Assembly (NCBI RefSeq): GCF_002735905.1
Contig: NZ_PEBD01000011.1
Location: 1 to 64,000, forward strand
Direction of reading: 5' to 3'
DNA length: 64,000 bases
DNA from: Williamsia muralis
Lineage (GTDB): Bacteria > Actinomycetota > Actinomycetes > Mycobacteriales > Mycobacteriaceae
The position numbers and the translations under genes are program-made. The notes beneath the pieces were generated by a model. It was not told the DNA's origin. It saw only the letters and a list, made by a program, of their open reading frames with translations, and did not search any database. Numbering within the stretch: position 1 is the stretch's first letter; each line of letters begins with the position of its first letter. Below are positions 17,263-25,358 of the stretch, in pieces.

Positions 17263-17294
17263 TAAGCGAGCGCTTACCTAAGCAATCGCTTAGG
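17263..17294. promoter_or_regulatory. Two adjacent inverted repeats, probable TetR operators
   Basis: TAAGCG-ag-CGCTTA (17263-17276) is followed immediately by CCTAAGC-aatc-GCTTAGG (17277-17294). Both share the half-site TAAGC and are perfect. They lie between the divergent TetR and thiolase starts, so binding would block both promoters. Confidence 0.65.
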
Positions 17295-17330
17295 TTCACT
17301 TCCCTGTCTGAGCGCGTTGAGGAGATGTCA

Positions 17331-18548
17331 ATGCCAGAAGCTGTTGTGGTGTCCGCCGTGAGGTCGCCGATAGGCCGTGCATTCAAGGGCTCCTTGGCCT
17401 CGATGAGGCCCGACGATCTCGCTACCCAGATGGTGCGGGCAGCGCTCGCGGAGATTCCTGAGCTCGATCCTGCCGAGATCGATGACCTGATCCTTGGCTG
17501 TGGTCTCCCTGGGGGCGAACAGGGCTTCAACATGGGACGAAACGTCGCCATCGCTCTCGGCTACGACTTCATGCCTGGGACCACCGTCACCAGATATTGC
17601 TCGTCCTCACTGCAGTCCACCCGGATGGCCTTTCACGCCATCAAGGCAGGGGAGGGCCACGCCTTCATCTCCGCGGGCGTGGAGACGGTGTCGAGATTCA
17701 CCAAAGGCAACTCCGATTCGCTGCCCGACACTCACAACCCGCTGTACGCAGATGCGGAAGCGAGGACCGAGGAGTTGGCCAAGGGCGGACAACGCTGGCA
17801 CGACCCCCGACTTGACGGACGCATTCCGGATACCTACATAGCAATGGGCCAGACCGCTGAGAACGTCGCGCAGACAACGGGTATCACCAGGGGAGAACAA
17901 GATCGATGGGCCGTCAGGTCCCAGAACCGCGCTGAAGAGGCAATCAAGTCCGGCCATTTTGATCGCGAAATCACTCCCGTCACGCTGGAAGACGGAACGG
18001 TTGTCTCCCGTGACGACGGACCACGCTTCGGAACCACGTACGAGAAGGTCAGTGGATTGTCGCCCGTCTTCCGTCCCGACGGGACCGTCACCGCGGGCAA
18101 CGCGTGTCCCCTCAACGACGGTGCGGCCGCACTGGTCGTCATGTCGGATACCAAGGCGGCCCAACTGGGCTTGACGCCTCTCGCGCGGATCGTCTCCACC
18201 GCGGTGTCGGGATTGTCACCCGAAATCATGGGGCTCGGACCTATTGATGCGTCCAAGAAGGCAATGGCATTGGCCGGCATGTCGATTCACGACATCGACC
18301 TGGTCGAGATCAACGAGGCGTTCGCCGTCCAGGTCATCGGATCTGCGCGTGAACTCGATATCGACGAGAGCAAGTTGAACGTTTCGGGAGGCTCTATCGC
18401 CCTGGGGCATCCTTTTGGAATGACGGGCGCTCGAATCGCCACGACGTTGATCAACAATCTGCAGGCGCACGACAAACAGTTCGGCCTGGAAACCATGTGT
18501 GTCGGTGGTGGCCAAGGGATGGCCATGATCATCGAGAGGATGTCCTGA
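17331..18548 (+). CDS. Thiolase (acetyl-CoA C-acyltransferase)
   Basis: 405 aa. It cleaves 3-ketoacyl-CoA with CoA, or condenses in reverse. Catalytic residues are visible: Cys90 in VTRYCSSSLQS, His in GHPFGMTGAR, and the second Cys in METMCVGGGQG, with NEAF before it. The first gene of a TetR-controlled operon. ATG codons at 17325 and 17331 are both in frame; 17331 is preferred because GGAG (17321-17324) then has 6-nt spacing. The stop overlaps the following SDR start by one base. Confidence 0.9.
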   Translation: MPEAVVVSAVRSPIGRAFKGSLASMRPDDLATQMVRAALAEIPELDPAEIDDLILGCGLPGGEQGFNMGRNVAIALGYDFMPGTTVTRYCSSSLQSTRMAFHAIKAGEGHAFISAGVETVSRFTKGNSDSLPDTHNPLYADAEARTEELAKGGQRWHDPRLDGRIPDTYIAMGQTAENVAQTTGITRGEQDRWAVRSQNRAEEAIKSGHFDREITPVTLEDGTVVSRDDGPRFGTTYEKVSGLSPVFRPDGTVTAGNACPLNDGAAALVVMSDTKAAQLGLTPLARIVSTAVSGLSPEIMGLGPIDASKKAMALAGMSIHDIDLVEINEAFAVQVIGSARELDIDESKLNVSGGSIALGHPFGMTGARIATTLINNLQAHDKQFGLETMCVGGGQGMAMIIERMS

Positions 18549-19279
18549 TGGGTAACGTTTCATTTGATTTCACCGGCCGCACTGTTGTGGTCACCGGAGC
18601 CGCCCGCGGTATCGGCAGGGCGCTCTCGCAACGTTTCGCCGATTCGGGCGCAGACACCGTGATGGTCGACTTCGACGCCGACGAACTCGCCTCCGCCGCA
18701 AAGGAAGTAGGGGCGACGGGTCTGCCGGCAGATGTCAGCAAAACCGGCGACGTCGAGCGGGTCATCAGTGAAGTCATCGAGCGAAACGGCCGCGTCGACG
18801 TGTTGGTGAACAACGCCGGAATCTTGCGGGATCGTGTTCTGTGGAAATTGACGGACGATGACTGGGAGCAGGTGCTGTCCGTCCACGCCGGCGGTACCTT
18901 TCGCTTCACCCGTGCCTGTGTTCCGCACTTTCGCGCCCAAGAGTACGGCCGCATCATAAACGTGACGTCGTACACGGGCTTGCACGGAAATCGTGGCCAG
19001 GCCAACTACGCGACAGCCAAGGCGGGAATCATCGGTTTCACCAGGACCGCAGCAAAGGAGCTGGCGGCCTTCGGGATCACGGTGAACGCCATCTCGCCCA
19101 ATGCGGCAACCCGGATGACGGCTTCCATTCCCGAAGAAAAGATTGCCGAGGTGTCCGGACCGATCGCGAGGTTCGCCGATCCCAGCGAGATCAGCGACGC
19201 CGTCTGCTTCCTCGGTTCTGAAGAAGCCGGATACATCACCGGCGTGGTTCTGCCGGTCGATGGCGGCCTGTCCATTTGA
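18548..19279 (+). CDS. SDR, 3-oxoacyl reductase / hydroxyacyl-CoA dehydrogenase-like (FabG-type)
   Basis: 243 aa. TGAARGIGRAL (about residues 14-24), NNAGILRD, and the catalytic YATAKAG (Tyr and Lys) with Ser in NVTSYTG are all present. VDGG closes the C-terminus. Its place after a thiolase and before an acyl-CoA dehydrogenase suggests NAD(P)-dependent interconversion of 3-hydroxyacyl- and 3-oxoacyl-CoA in a beta-oxidation cycle. The ATG overlaps the thiolase TGA (TGATG). Confidence 0.87.
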   Translation: MGNVSFDFTGRTVVVTGAARGIGRALSQRFADSGADTVMVDFDADELASAAKEVGATGLPADVSKTGDVERVISEVIERNGRVDVLVNNAGILRDRVLWKLTDDDWEQVLSVHAGGTFRFTRACVPHFRAQEYGRIINVTSYTGLHGNRGQANYATAKAGIIGFTRTAAKELAAFGITVNAISPNAATRMTASIPEEKIAEVSGPIARFADPSEISDAVCFLGSEEAGYITGVVLPVDGGLSI

Positions 19280-19295
19280 CGAGGGAGTCTCATTC

Positions 19296-21074
19296 ATGCC
19301 TGCACCGCTGTCGCGCCGCGATCTCGATTTCCTGCTGTACGAATGGTTGGACATCGTCGCGTTCACCGACCGGGATCGTTTCAAGGAGCATTCGCGAGAA
19401 ACTTTCGACGGTAGTCTCGATCTGAGTGCTGAGCTGGCCGTCAAACTCTTTGCGACGCACAACAAGAAGGCTGATCAGAACGAACCTCATGTTGGTTCCG
19501 ACGGCAAGGTCGTGCTCATCGATGAAGTCAAGACCGCCCTCGACCAGTTCAGTCAGGCCGGGCTGCTCGCCGCGCAATTCGATGAAGAAGTGGGCGGCCT
19601 GCAACTGCCGTCTGTGGTTGCTCGCGCATGTATGGCCTGGTTCCAGGCTGCGAACACGTCGACGTCGTCATATCCCTTTTTGACCATCGCGAACGCCAAT
19701 CTGTTGATGGAATATGGTTCCCGCGACCAGATCGACACCTGGGTGCGCCCGATGCTGCAGGGACGGTTCTTCGGAACCATGTGTCTGTCCGAGCCGCAGG
19801 CGGGTTCTTCTCTCGCTGACATCACCACCAAGGCGCAGCCCGCTGGTGATGGCACTCACCGAATCACCGGAACCAAGATGTGGATCTCTGGTGGCGACCA
19901 TGAACTGACCGAGAACATCGTGCATCTGGTGCTCGCCAAGGCGCCGGGCGGCGCTCCTGGTGTCAAAGGCATCTCACTGTTCATCGTGCCCAAGGTGCTG
20001 CCAGACGGGCGCCGCAATGATGTTGCGCTGGTGGGCCTCAATCACAAGATGGGGAATCGGGGCACCACCAACACCCTGCTCAATTTCGGTGACGGCACAT
20101 ATGACCCCACATCGGAGCGAGGTGCCGTCGGGTATCTGGTCGGGGAACTGCACCACGGCTTGACCTACATGTTCCACATGATGAACGAGGCCCGGATCGG
20201 CGTCGGCCTGATGGCGACCGCTATCGGGTATGCCGGGTATCTGCAGTCGCTCGAGTACGCGAAAGTACGTGTCCAGGGCCGGACACCCTCGGTGAAGAAT
20301 CCATCCTCACCACCGGTCGCGTTGATCGAGCATGCTGACGTCAAACGAATGTTGTTGGCGCAGAAGTCATATGTAGAAGGTGCGCTGGCGCTCGAATTGT
20401 ATTGCGCAGCGCTTGTCGACAAACAACAAACCGCGCTGGACACTGCCGAAGCGGACCGGCTCGCAACGTTGATCGACGTACTGACCCCGATCGCGAAGAG
20501 CTGGCCGTCCCAATGGTGTCTGGAGGCGAATAACCTCGCCATCCAAGTTCTCGGTGGCTACGGCTACACCAAAGAATTCGATGTAGAACAGCTGTATCGG
20601 GACAACAGGCTCAATCCGATACACGAGGGAACCCACGGAATCCAAGGACTCGATCTCCTCGGCCGCAAAGTGGTCATGAACGGCGGATCCGGACTGAAAC
20701 TCTTGGTCGAGACCATCGAGACGACGGTCTCGTGCGCCGAGGGGATCGAGAGCACAGCGCCATACGCGCTCAGACTGCGCAAGTCCGTCGACCGCCTTGT
20801 CGAGGTGACATCGATTCTGTGGTCGGCGACCGATCCTGCAGTCACTTTGGCGAACTCATCTGTCTATCTCGAGGCTGCCGGCCATGTCGTCATGGCCTGG
20901 GTGTGGTTGGAGCAGCTGATCACCGTTGCCGACCAGCAAGGCAGCTTCTACGACGGCAAGCGTGCAGCAGCCCAATATTTCTTCCGATATGAGCTGCCGC
21001 GCACGGACTTCCAGTTCGATCTGCTCGCGTCGTTGGACAGCACAACACTCGACACCGAACCGGCATGGTTCTAG
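19296..21074 (+). CDS. Large acyl-CoA dehydrogenase (about 590 aa, DmdC/FadE-like)
   Basis: 592 aa FAD enzyme, much longer than the usual 380-aa acyl-CoA dehydrogenase. The order is an extra N-terminal helical region, the conserved core (MCLSEPQAGSSLAD about residue 160, then TKMWISGGDHEL), the C-terminal helical bundle with QVLGGYGYTKEF and HEGTHGIQGLDLLG, and an added C-terminal domain of about 130 residues. The architecture matches the group that includes 3-methylmercaptopropionyl-CoA dehydrogenase DmdC and FadE5-like enzymes. Those accept varied short-chain or long-chain acyl-CoAs, so the substrate is not determined. It lies 16 nt after the SDR. Confidence 0.88.
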   Translation: MPAPLSRRDLDFLLYEWLDIVAFTDRDRFKEHSRETFDGSLDLSAELAVKLFATHNKKADQNEPHVGSDGKVVLIDEVKTALDQFSQAGLLAAQFDEEVGGLQLPSVVARACMAWFQAANTSTSSYPFLTIANANLLMEYGSRDQIDTWVRPMLQGRFFGTMCLSEPQAGSSLADITTKAQPAGDGTHRITGTKMWISGGDHELTENIVHLVLAKAPGGAPGVKGISLFIVPKVLPDGRRNDVALVGLNHKMGNRGTTNTLLNFGDGTYDPTSERGAVGYLVGELHHGLTYMFHMMNEARIGVGLMATAIGYAGYLQSLEYAKVRVQGRTPSVKNPSSPPVALIEHADVKRMLLAQKSYVEGALALELYCAALVDKQQTALDTAEADRLATLIDVLTPIAKSWPSQWCLEANNLAIQVLGGYGYTKEFDVEQLYRDNRLNPIHEGTHGIQGLDLLGRKVVMNGGSGLKLLVETIETTVSCAEGIESTAPYALRLRKSVDRLVEVTSILWSATDPAVTLANSSVYLEAAGHVVMAWVWLEQLITVADQQGSFYDGKRAAAQYFFRYELPRTDFQFDLLASLDSTTLDTEPAWF

Positions 21075-21119
21075 AGGCATCTCGATGAACCAACTCATGG
21101 TGGCAGGAAAGGTTCAGCA

Positions 21120-21881
21120 ATGAGCGTGCTCGACACATTTCGACTCGACGGCAAAGTTGTGGTGGTCACGGGGGCGTCGTCCGGATTGGGTGTCGCCTTC
21201 GCCGAGGCATTTGCTGATGCAGGGGCAGATCTGGTCTTGGCTGCACGGCGTGCAGACAAACTCGATGCGACGGCCGCGCTGGTCGAGCAGAGAGGACGGC
21301 GAGTCCTGACTGTGGCGACCGATGTCGTCGATCCGGAACAATGTAACTTCGCCATCGATTCGGCAATGAAAACCTTCGGCCGTGTGGATGTACTCGTGAA
21401 CAACGCGGGGGTCGCATCGGCTCGGCCGGCCACCCGTGAGACCCCGGAGGAGTTCCGCGCTGTCATCGACGTCAATCTCCATGGCGCCTATTGGATGGCG
21501 CAAGCGTGTGGTCGTGTGATGACCCAGGGAAGCTCGATCATCAACATCTCGAGCATTCTGGGGATCACCACCGCAGCACTACCCCAAGCCGCATACAGCG
21601 CAAGCAAGGCGGGGTTGATCGGACTGACTCGGGATCTCGCTCAGCAGTGGGGGGTTCGAAAGGGCATCCGAGTCAATGCTCTTGCGCCAGGGTTCTTCAA
21701 ATCAGAGATGACCGACGAGTACAAGCCGGGATATTTGGAAAGCCAACAGCATCGGATGCTGCTCGGCCGCATGGGCGACCCGGCTGAACTGGCTGCCACT
21801 GCGGTGTGGCTGGCCTCTGCGGCCGGCGGCTATGTGACTGGGCAGACGATCGCCGTAGATGGTGGAGTGACGACAACGTGA
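21120..21881 (+). CDS. SDR family oxidoreductase
   Basis: 253 aa. TGASSGLGVAF is the cofactor motif, NNAG follows, and AAYSASKAG holds the catalytic Tyr and Lys with Ser in NISSILG. VDGGVTT ends the protein. AGGAAAGG precedes the ATG. It is the second SDR of the thiolase operon and may be the 3-hydroxyacyl-CoA dehydrogenase while the first reduces or oxidises another position; which is which cannot be read from sequence. Confidence 0.85.
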   Translation: MSVLDTFRLDGKVVVVTGASSGLGVAFAEAFADAGADLVLAARRADKLDATAALVEQRGRRVLTVATDVVDPEQCNFAIDSAMKTFGRVDVLVNNAGVASARPATRETPEEFRAVIDVNLHGAYWMAQACGRVMTQGSSIINISSILGITTAALPQAAYSASKAGLIGLTRDLAQQWGVRKGIRVNALAPGFFKSEMTDEYKPGYLESQQHRMLLGRMGDPAELAATAVWLASAAGGYVTGQTIAVDGGVTTT

Positions 21882-21891
21882 GGAATGCACT

Positions 21892-22341
21892 GTGAAGACA
21901 ACTCTGGCGGAGCTCGATGCACTCGTCGGCAAGAGCATGGGAACCAGCGACTGGATCGACATCACGCAAGCGCGGGTGAACTCGTTCGCCGAGTCCACCG
22001 AGGATCGGCAGTGGATTCACACCGACCCCGAACGTGCCCGGCGCGAAAGCCCTTTCGGCGGACCGATCGGTCACGGCTACCTGACGTTGTCACTGCTGAG
22101 CGCATTCTGGGAGCAGATCATGCTCGTCGACGGTATCTCGATGGCGGTCAATTACGGACTCAATAGAGTGCGTTTCCCCGCCCCCGTCCCGGTGGGCTCG
22201 CGCGTCCGGATGTCCGCGACCCTCACGTCGGTCGAATCGGTAACCGGGGGCGTTCAAATTGTGTTGGCGGCAGTGTTCGAAGCCGAAGGTGTTGTGAAGC
22301 CGGTCTGTATCGCCGAACCGATCTTCAGACTGTACGAGTGA
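21892..22341 (+). CDS. MaoC-family (R)-specific enoyl-CoA hydratase-like protein
   Basis: 149 aa hot-dog fold. The hydratase motif is visible: DRQWIHTDPERA supplies Asp and His of the catalytic pair, followed by the GPIGHGYLTLSL active-site helix, and NYGLNRVRFPAPVPVGSRVR is the family strand pattern. The start is a GTG at 21892, 10 nt after the SDR stop. It hydrates an enoyl-CoA and so completes a cycle of dehydrogenase, hydratase, alcohol dehydrogenase and thiolase in this operon. Confidence 0.9.
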   Translation: MKTTLAELDALVGKSMGTSDWIDITQARVNSFAESTEDRQWIHTDPERARRESPFGGPIGHGYLTLSLLSAFWEQIMLVDGISMAVNYGLNRVRFPAPVPVGSRVRMSATLTSVESVTGGVQIVLAAVFEAEGVVKPVCIAEPIFRLYE

Positions 22342-22897
22342 CGCTTGGTCTCTGCGCGAGTGTTCTGCCGAAGGAAACCAACGTAACCATTGCCTCGCGG
22401 GAGGGGCCCGCACGTATGTGGTGGATCGTCGTCGTTGACGCTGAGAGCGGGGAACAGTGTCTGTGAATGGGTCGTTGCACAGTCACCTGCACTACGTCTC
22501 GCGCAGAGTTTAGTGACGCGCAGCGTCTAGACGAGTCGACCGAGTGTCTCGATGAGACTGCCTGCGATCCCGCCCCCGGGGTTCCGCGCTAACCCTTTTT
22601 CAGCGATGGCTGGGGCGTACCCAAGCGCCTATAGCTCGGCCGCGCTTCCTACTGCGATCGTTCACGAAGGCGTGGGCGGTCGTAGGGAGCCAGCAAGAAA
22701 ACATTAGGGAATGCCATGCCGGCAGCCACAGTCCGGCGCGACGTGGTTGTCCCTTGCAGGGCAACCGCTGCCCGAGCGGCACTTTAGTTCGCATTGATTC
22801 AATTCGGCCTCACCTATGCCCACCTGTAGTGACCGCGTTCGAGGCGGTTACCTGTGTCCTCCCGTTGTTTGATTGTGTTCGCACTCGCGCATACCGT
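22342..22897. other. Intergenic region with no recognisable gene
   Basis: About 555 nt between the MaoC gene and the riboswitch. I find no open frame with a ribosome binding site and recognisable product, no terminator-grade hairpin I am sure of, and no tRNA. The promoter for the riboswitch transcript must lie near its right end. Confidence 0.4.
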
Positions 22898-23007
22898 TTC
22901 ACCCAATCATCAAGAGCGATGGAGAGACCCGGCTCACTGACATCGCAGCAACCCCATCGCTTTGGCGTGAGTGGGTGCTACCGCCGGGACCGATGAAGGG
23001 GCATGAA
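22898..23007 (+). ncRNA. SAM riboswitch, S-box core without P4 (SAM-I/IV-like)
   Basis: The S-box core is readable. J1/2 is ATCAAGAG (22909-22916). P2 is GCGATG paired with CATCGC and contains the kink-turn pattern GGAGAGACCCGGCTCACTGA. AGCAACC follows (22947-22953), then P3, GGTGCTA (22974-22980), and GATGA (22992-22996) before the P1 3' strand. The P2 loop CCCGG (22928-22932) is complementary to CCGGG (22984-22988), which gives the expected pseudoknot. No P4 helix fits between the pseudoknot strand and GATGA, as in SAM-IV and SAM-I/IV variants. The luciferase-type gene starts 24 nt downstream, so control is probably at translation. Confidence 0.85.
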
Positions 23008-23030
23008 GTGTCTGTGGAACTGGAGTCCGC

Positions 23031-24098
23031 GTGAGGTTCTTGTTGATCACGCTGATCACCCACACCCCCGATCCCATCACCGGAGTGACTCTGTCGCCGG
23101 CGGCGCGCCTAGGGGAGGTCGTCGACAGCGCCGTACTAGCCGAGGAGCTCGGATTCGACGGGTTCGGTGTGGGTGAGCGTCACGAACGACCGTTCATCTC
23201 TTCGTCGCCGCCGGTCGTGTTGAGCAACATCGCCGCCAGGACGTCGACAATCGACTTGTTCACGGCCGTGACGACGTTGAGCCTGCTCGATCCGGTGCGT
23301 GCGTTCGAGGACTACTCGACCCTGGACAATCTCTCGGGCGGACGTTTGCAGCTGATGATCGGCAAGGGCAACGGGGCCGCGCAGGCCAAGCTGTTCCACG
23401 TCACCGAGGCTGATCAGTGGGAGCGCAACCGCGAAGGCTATGAGCTGTTCCGTCAGCTTTGGGAGAACGACTCCGTCACCTGGGCAGGCACTTATCGACC
23501 GTCACTGACCGACGCGGAGGCGTTACCCAGACCCCTGCAGAAGCGGATCCGTATCTGGCATGGGAGCGCTACCAGTCGTGAATCTGTGGACTTGGCAGCA
23601 GCTTTCGGCGACCCGTTGTTCTCGGCAAATGTCACCAATCCGATCGACCCCTACGCCGACCTCATCGACTACTACCGTGAGCGGTGGGTGCACTACGGCC
23701 ACGACCCCGCGGCCGCGCTGGTCGGCGCCGGGTCGGCCGGGTACTACGCCACCAAGAACTCGCAAGACGCGGTCAACACCTACCGTCCGATCTACGACGC
23801 CACCCTCGCCCGGATCGAGTCCTTCGGTCTGCCCAAGGTATTTCCGACGCTCGAGGACGCGATCGAGCGGAGTTCGCTTTTGCTCGGTAGTCCGCAGCAG
23901 GTGATCGACAAAGTGCTGCGCTATCACGAGAGGTTCGGCCATGAGGTAATGCACCTGCATGCTGACGCGAGCGGACTGACCTCCTCCCAGCACCGCGATT
24001 CCCTCGAGTTGTTCCAGAGCGAGATCGCCCCCGTGCTCCGAAAGGAAATCCCCAGCCGGCCGATCTCAGCACATGCCCGTGTTGTCAAAGCGTCTTGA
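23031..24098 (+). CDS. Luciferase-like FMN monooxygenase (LLM class), SAM-riboswitch controlled
   Basis: 355 aa TIM-barrel protein of the bacterial luciferase superfamily, with GFDGFGVGERHERPF (about residues 41-55), LDPVRAFEDYSTLDNLSGGRLQLMIGKG (about 85-112) and a C-terminal HLHADASGL. It resembles the CE1758-like group. Family members use FMNH2 and O2 to oxidise organosulfur, amine or aldehyde substrates. The start is a GTG at 23031 with GGAG 5 nt upstream, immediately after a SAM riboswitch. It begins a unit of SsuD-like enzyme plus ABC importer, so the role is probably sulfur acquisition. Confidence 0.82.
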   Translation: MRFLLITLITHTPDPITGVTLSPAARLGEVVDSAVLAEELGFDGFGVGERHERPFISSSPPVVLSNIAARTSTIDLFTAVTTLSLLDPVRAFEDYSTLDNLSGGRLQLMIGKGNGAAQAKLFHVTEADQWERNREGYELFRQLWENDSVTWAGTYRPSLTDAEALPRPLQKRIRIWHGSATSRESVDLAAAFGDPLFSANVTNPIDPYADLIDYYRERWVHYGHDPAAALVGAGSAGYYATKNSQDAVNTYRPIYDATLARIESFGLPKVFPTLEDAIERSSLLLGSPQQVIDKVLRYHERFGHEVMHLHADASGLTSSQHRDSLELFQSEIAPVLRKEIPSRPISAHARVVKAS

Positions 24099-24153
24099 CC
24101 CAACCCACATCGCACTAAGAGCCCGCACCATCGCGCCTCCAGATAGGAAGACC

Positions 24154-25263
24154 ATGCCAGTAGAGTTCCTGGGAATCGCCGCCACCAATGACGGCACCGA
24201 GACACATCCCCGCACGAGCGCCAGTTCCTTCGACAAGGAGTACACACTCAAACTCGCTCGTGCACACGAGGATTTCGGCTGGGACCGCATTCTGTTCGCC
24301 TACGGTGCCGGTGCCCCGGAGCCGGCGGCGGCAGCGTCGTACATCGTCAGCAACCTCGAGGGGATCCAGATCCTGCTGGCACACCGACCCAATGTCTCGT
24401 ACCCCACGTTCGCCGCGAAAACTTTTGCCACCCTTGACCAGATCTCTGGGGGACGGGTCACCGTGCATTTCATCACCGGTGGCAACGACACCGAGCAGCA
24501 GCGCGAAGGCGACTTCCTGCCCAAAGACGACAGGTACGACCGCACCAGGGAGTACATCCAGATCGTGAAGAAGGCCTGGACCTCCCACGAACCGTTTGAT
24601 CACCACGGTACGCACTATCAGTTCAACGACTTCGTCTCCGACATCTTCCCGGTTGCGCAGCCCCGCCCCAACATCTCGTTCGGTGGATCTTCGGCAGCGG
24701 CCTACGCGGTCGGCGGCGCCGAAGCCGACATCTACGCCCTGTGGGGCGAACCTCTCGAGAGCACCGCCGAGCAGATCGCCTCGATCACCGCCTCGGCCAA
24801 GGCCGCGGGCCGCGAGCAGCGACCGCGACTGCAGATTGCCTTCCGCCCCATCATTGCGCCGACCGACGAGCTGGCCTGGCGTAAGGCGGAATCGATTGTC
24901 GAGCAATTGCATACACGGACTGCCGGCGGGGCGCTGATCTCCCGTATGCATTCCCTGACGGCGCCCCAGAACGCGGGATCGCAGCGATTGCTCGGTATCG
25001 CCGATTCGGTCGATCGGTTCGGCTCGGCGGGGTGGACTGCGACCGCGAAGGCCACGGGCGGCGCCGGGAACTCGAACGCGTTGGTCGGCTCACCGGAGAC
25101 AGTGGCCGCGGCGTTGCTCGAGTACTACGACCTCGGAATCGAGATCCTCTCAGCCCGCGGCTACGACCTCCTCGACGACGCCATCGACTTCGGGCGGCAC
25201 GTGATCCCCATCGTCCGCGAAGAGGTCGCCAAGCGCGACAAAAGTGCACAAGGCGCGGCGTGA
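24154..25263 (+). CDS. SsuD-like alkanesulfonate/organosulfur monooxygenase (LLM class)
   Basis: 369 aa, close in size to E. coli SsuD (about 380 aa). MPVEFLGIAATND opens the barrel. LDQISGGRVTVHFITGGND holds the flavin-phosphate region (about 97-115), followed by ERYD-like DDRYDRTREYIQIVKKAW. The open frame extends back to 24073, but the ATG at 24154 has AGGAAG upstream and begins the normal fold. It would oxidise a sulfonate or related compound to sulfite and aldehyde with FMNH2. No flavin reductase gene is next to it. Exact substrate unknown. Confidence 0.82.
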   Translation: MPVEFLGIAATNDGTETHPRTSASSFDKEYTLKLARAHEDFGWDRILFAYGAGAPEPAAAASYIVSNLEGIQILLAHRPNVSYPTFAAKTFATLDQISGGRVTVHFITGGNDTEQQREGDFLPKDDRYDRTREYIQIVKKAWTSHEPFDHHGTHYQFNDFVSDIFPVAQPRPNISFGGSSAAAYAVGGAEADIYALWGEPLESTAEQIASITASAKAAGREQRPRLQIAFRPIIAPTDELAWRKAESIVEQLHTRTAGGALISRMHSLTAPQNAGSQRLLGIADSVDRFGSAGWTATAKATGGAGNSNALVGSPETVAAALLEYYDLGIEILSARGYDLLDDAIDFGRHVIPIVREEVAKRDKSAQGAA

Positions 25264-25358
25264 CGGGCAGCAGTTAGGACCGTGCCACTTCTATCGAAGA
25301 TGTTGCTACGCAACGACGCTTGGCGTAGACGCTCTGCTCGGATCCACGGAGGAAACAG

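Noticed and set aside
22754-22996. Short open frame across the SAM riboswitch region
   Set aside because: It runs through the aptamer, has no ribosome binding site, and the RNA structure accounts for the sequence.
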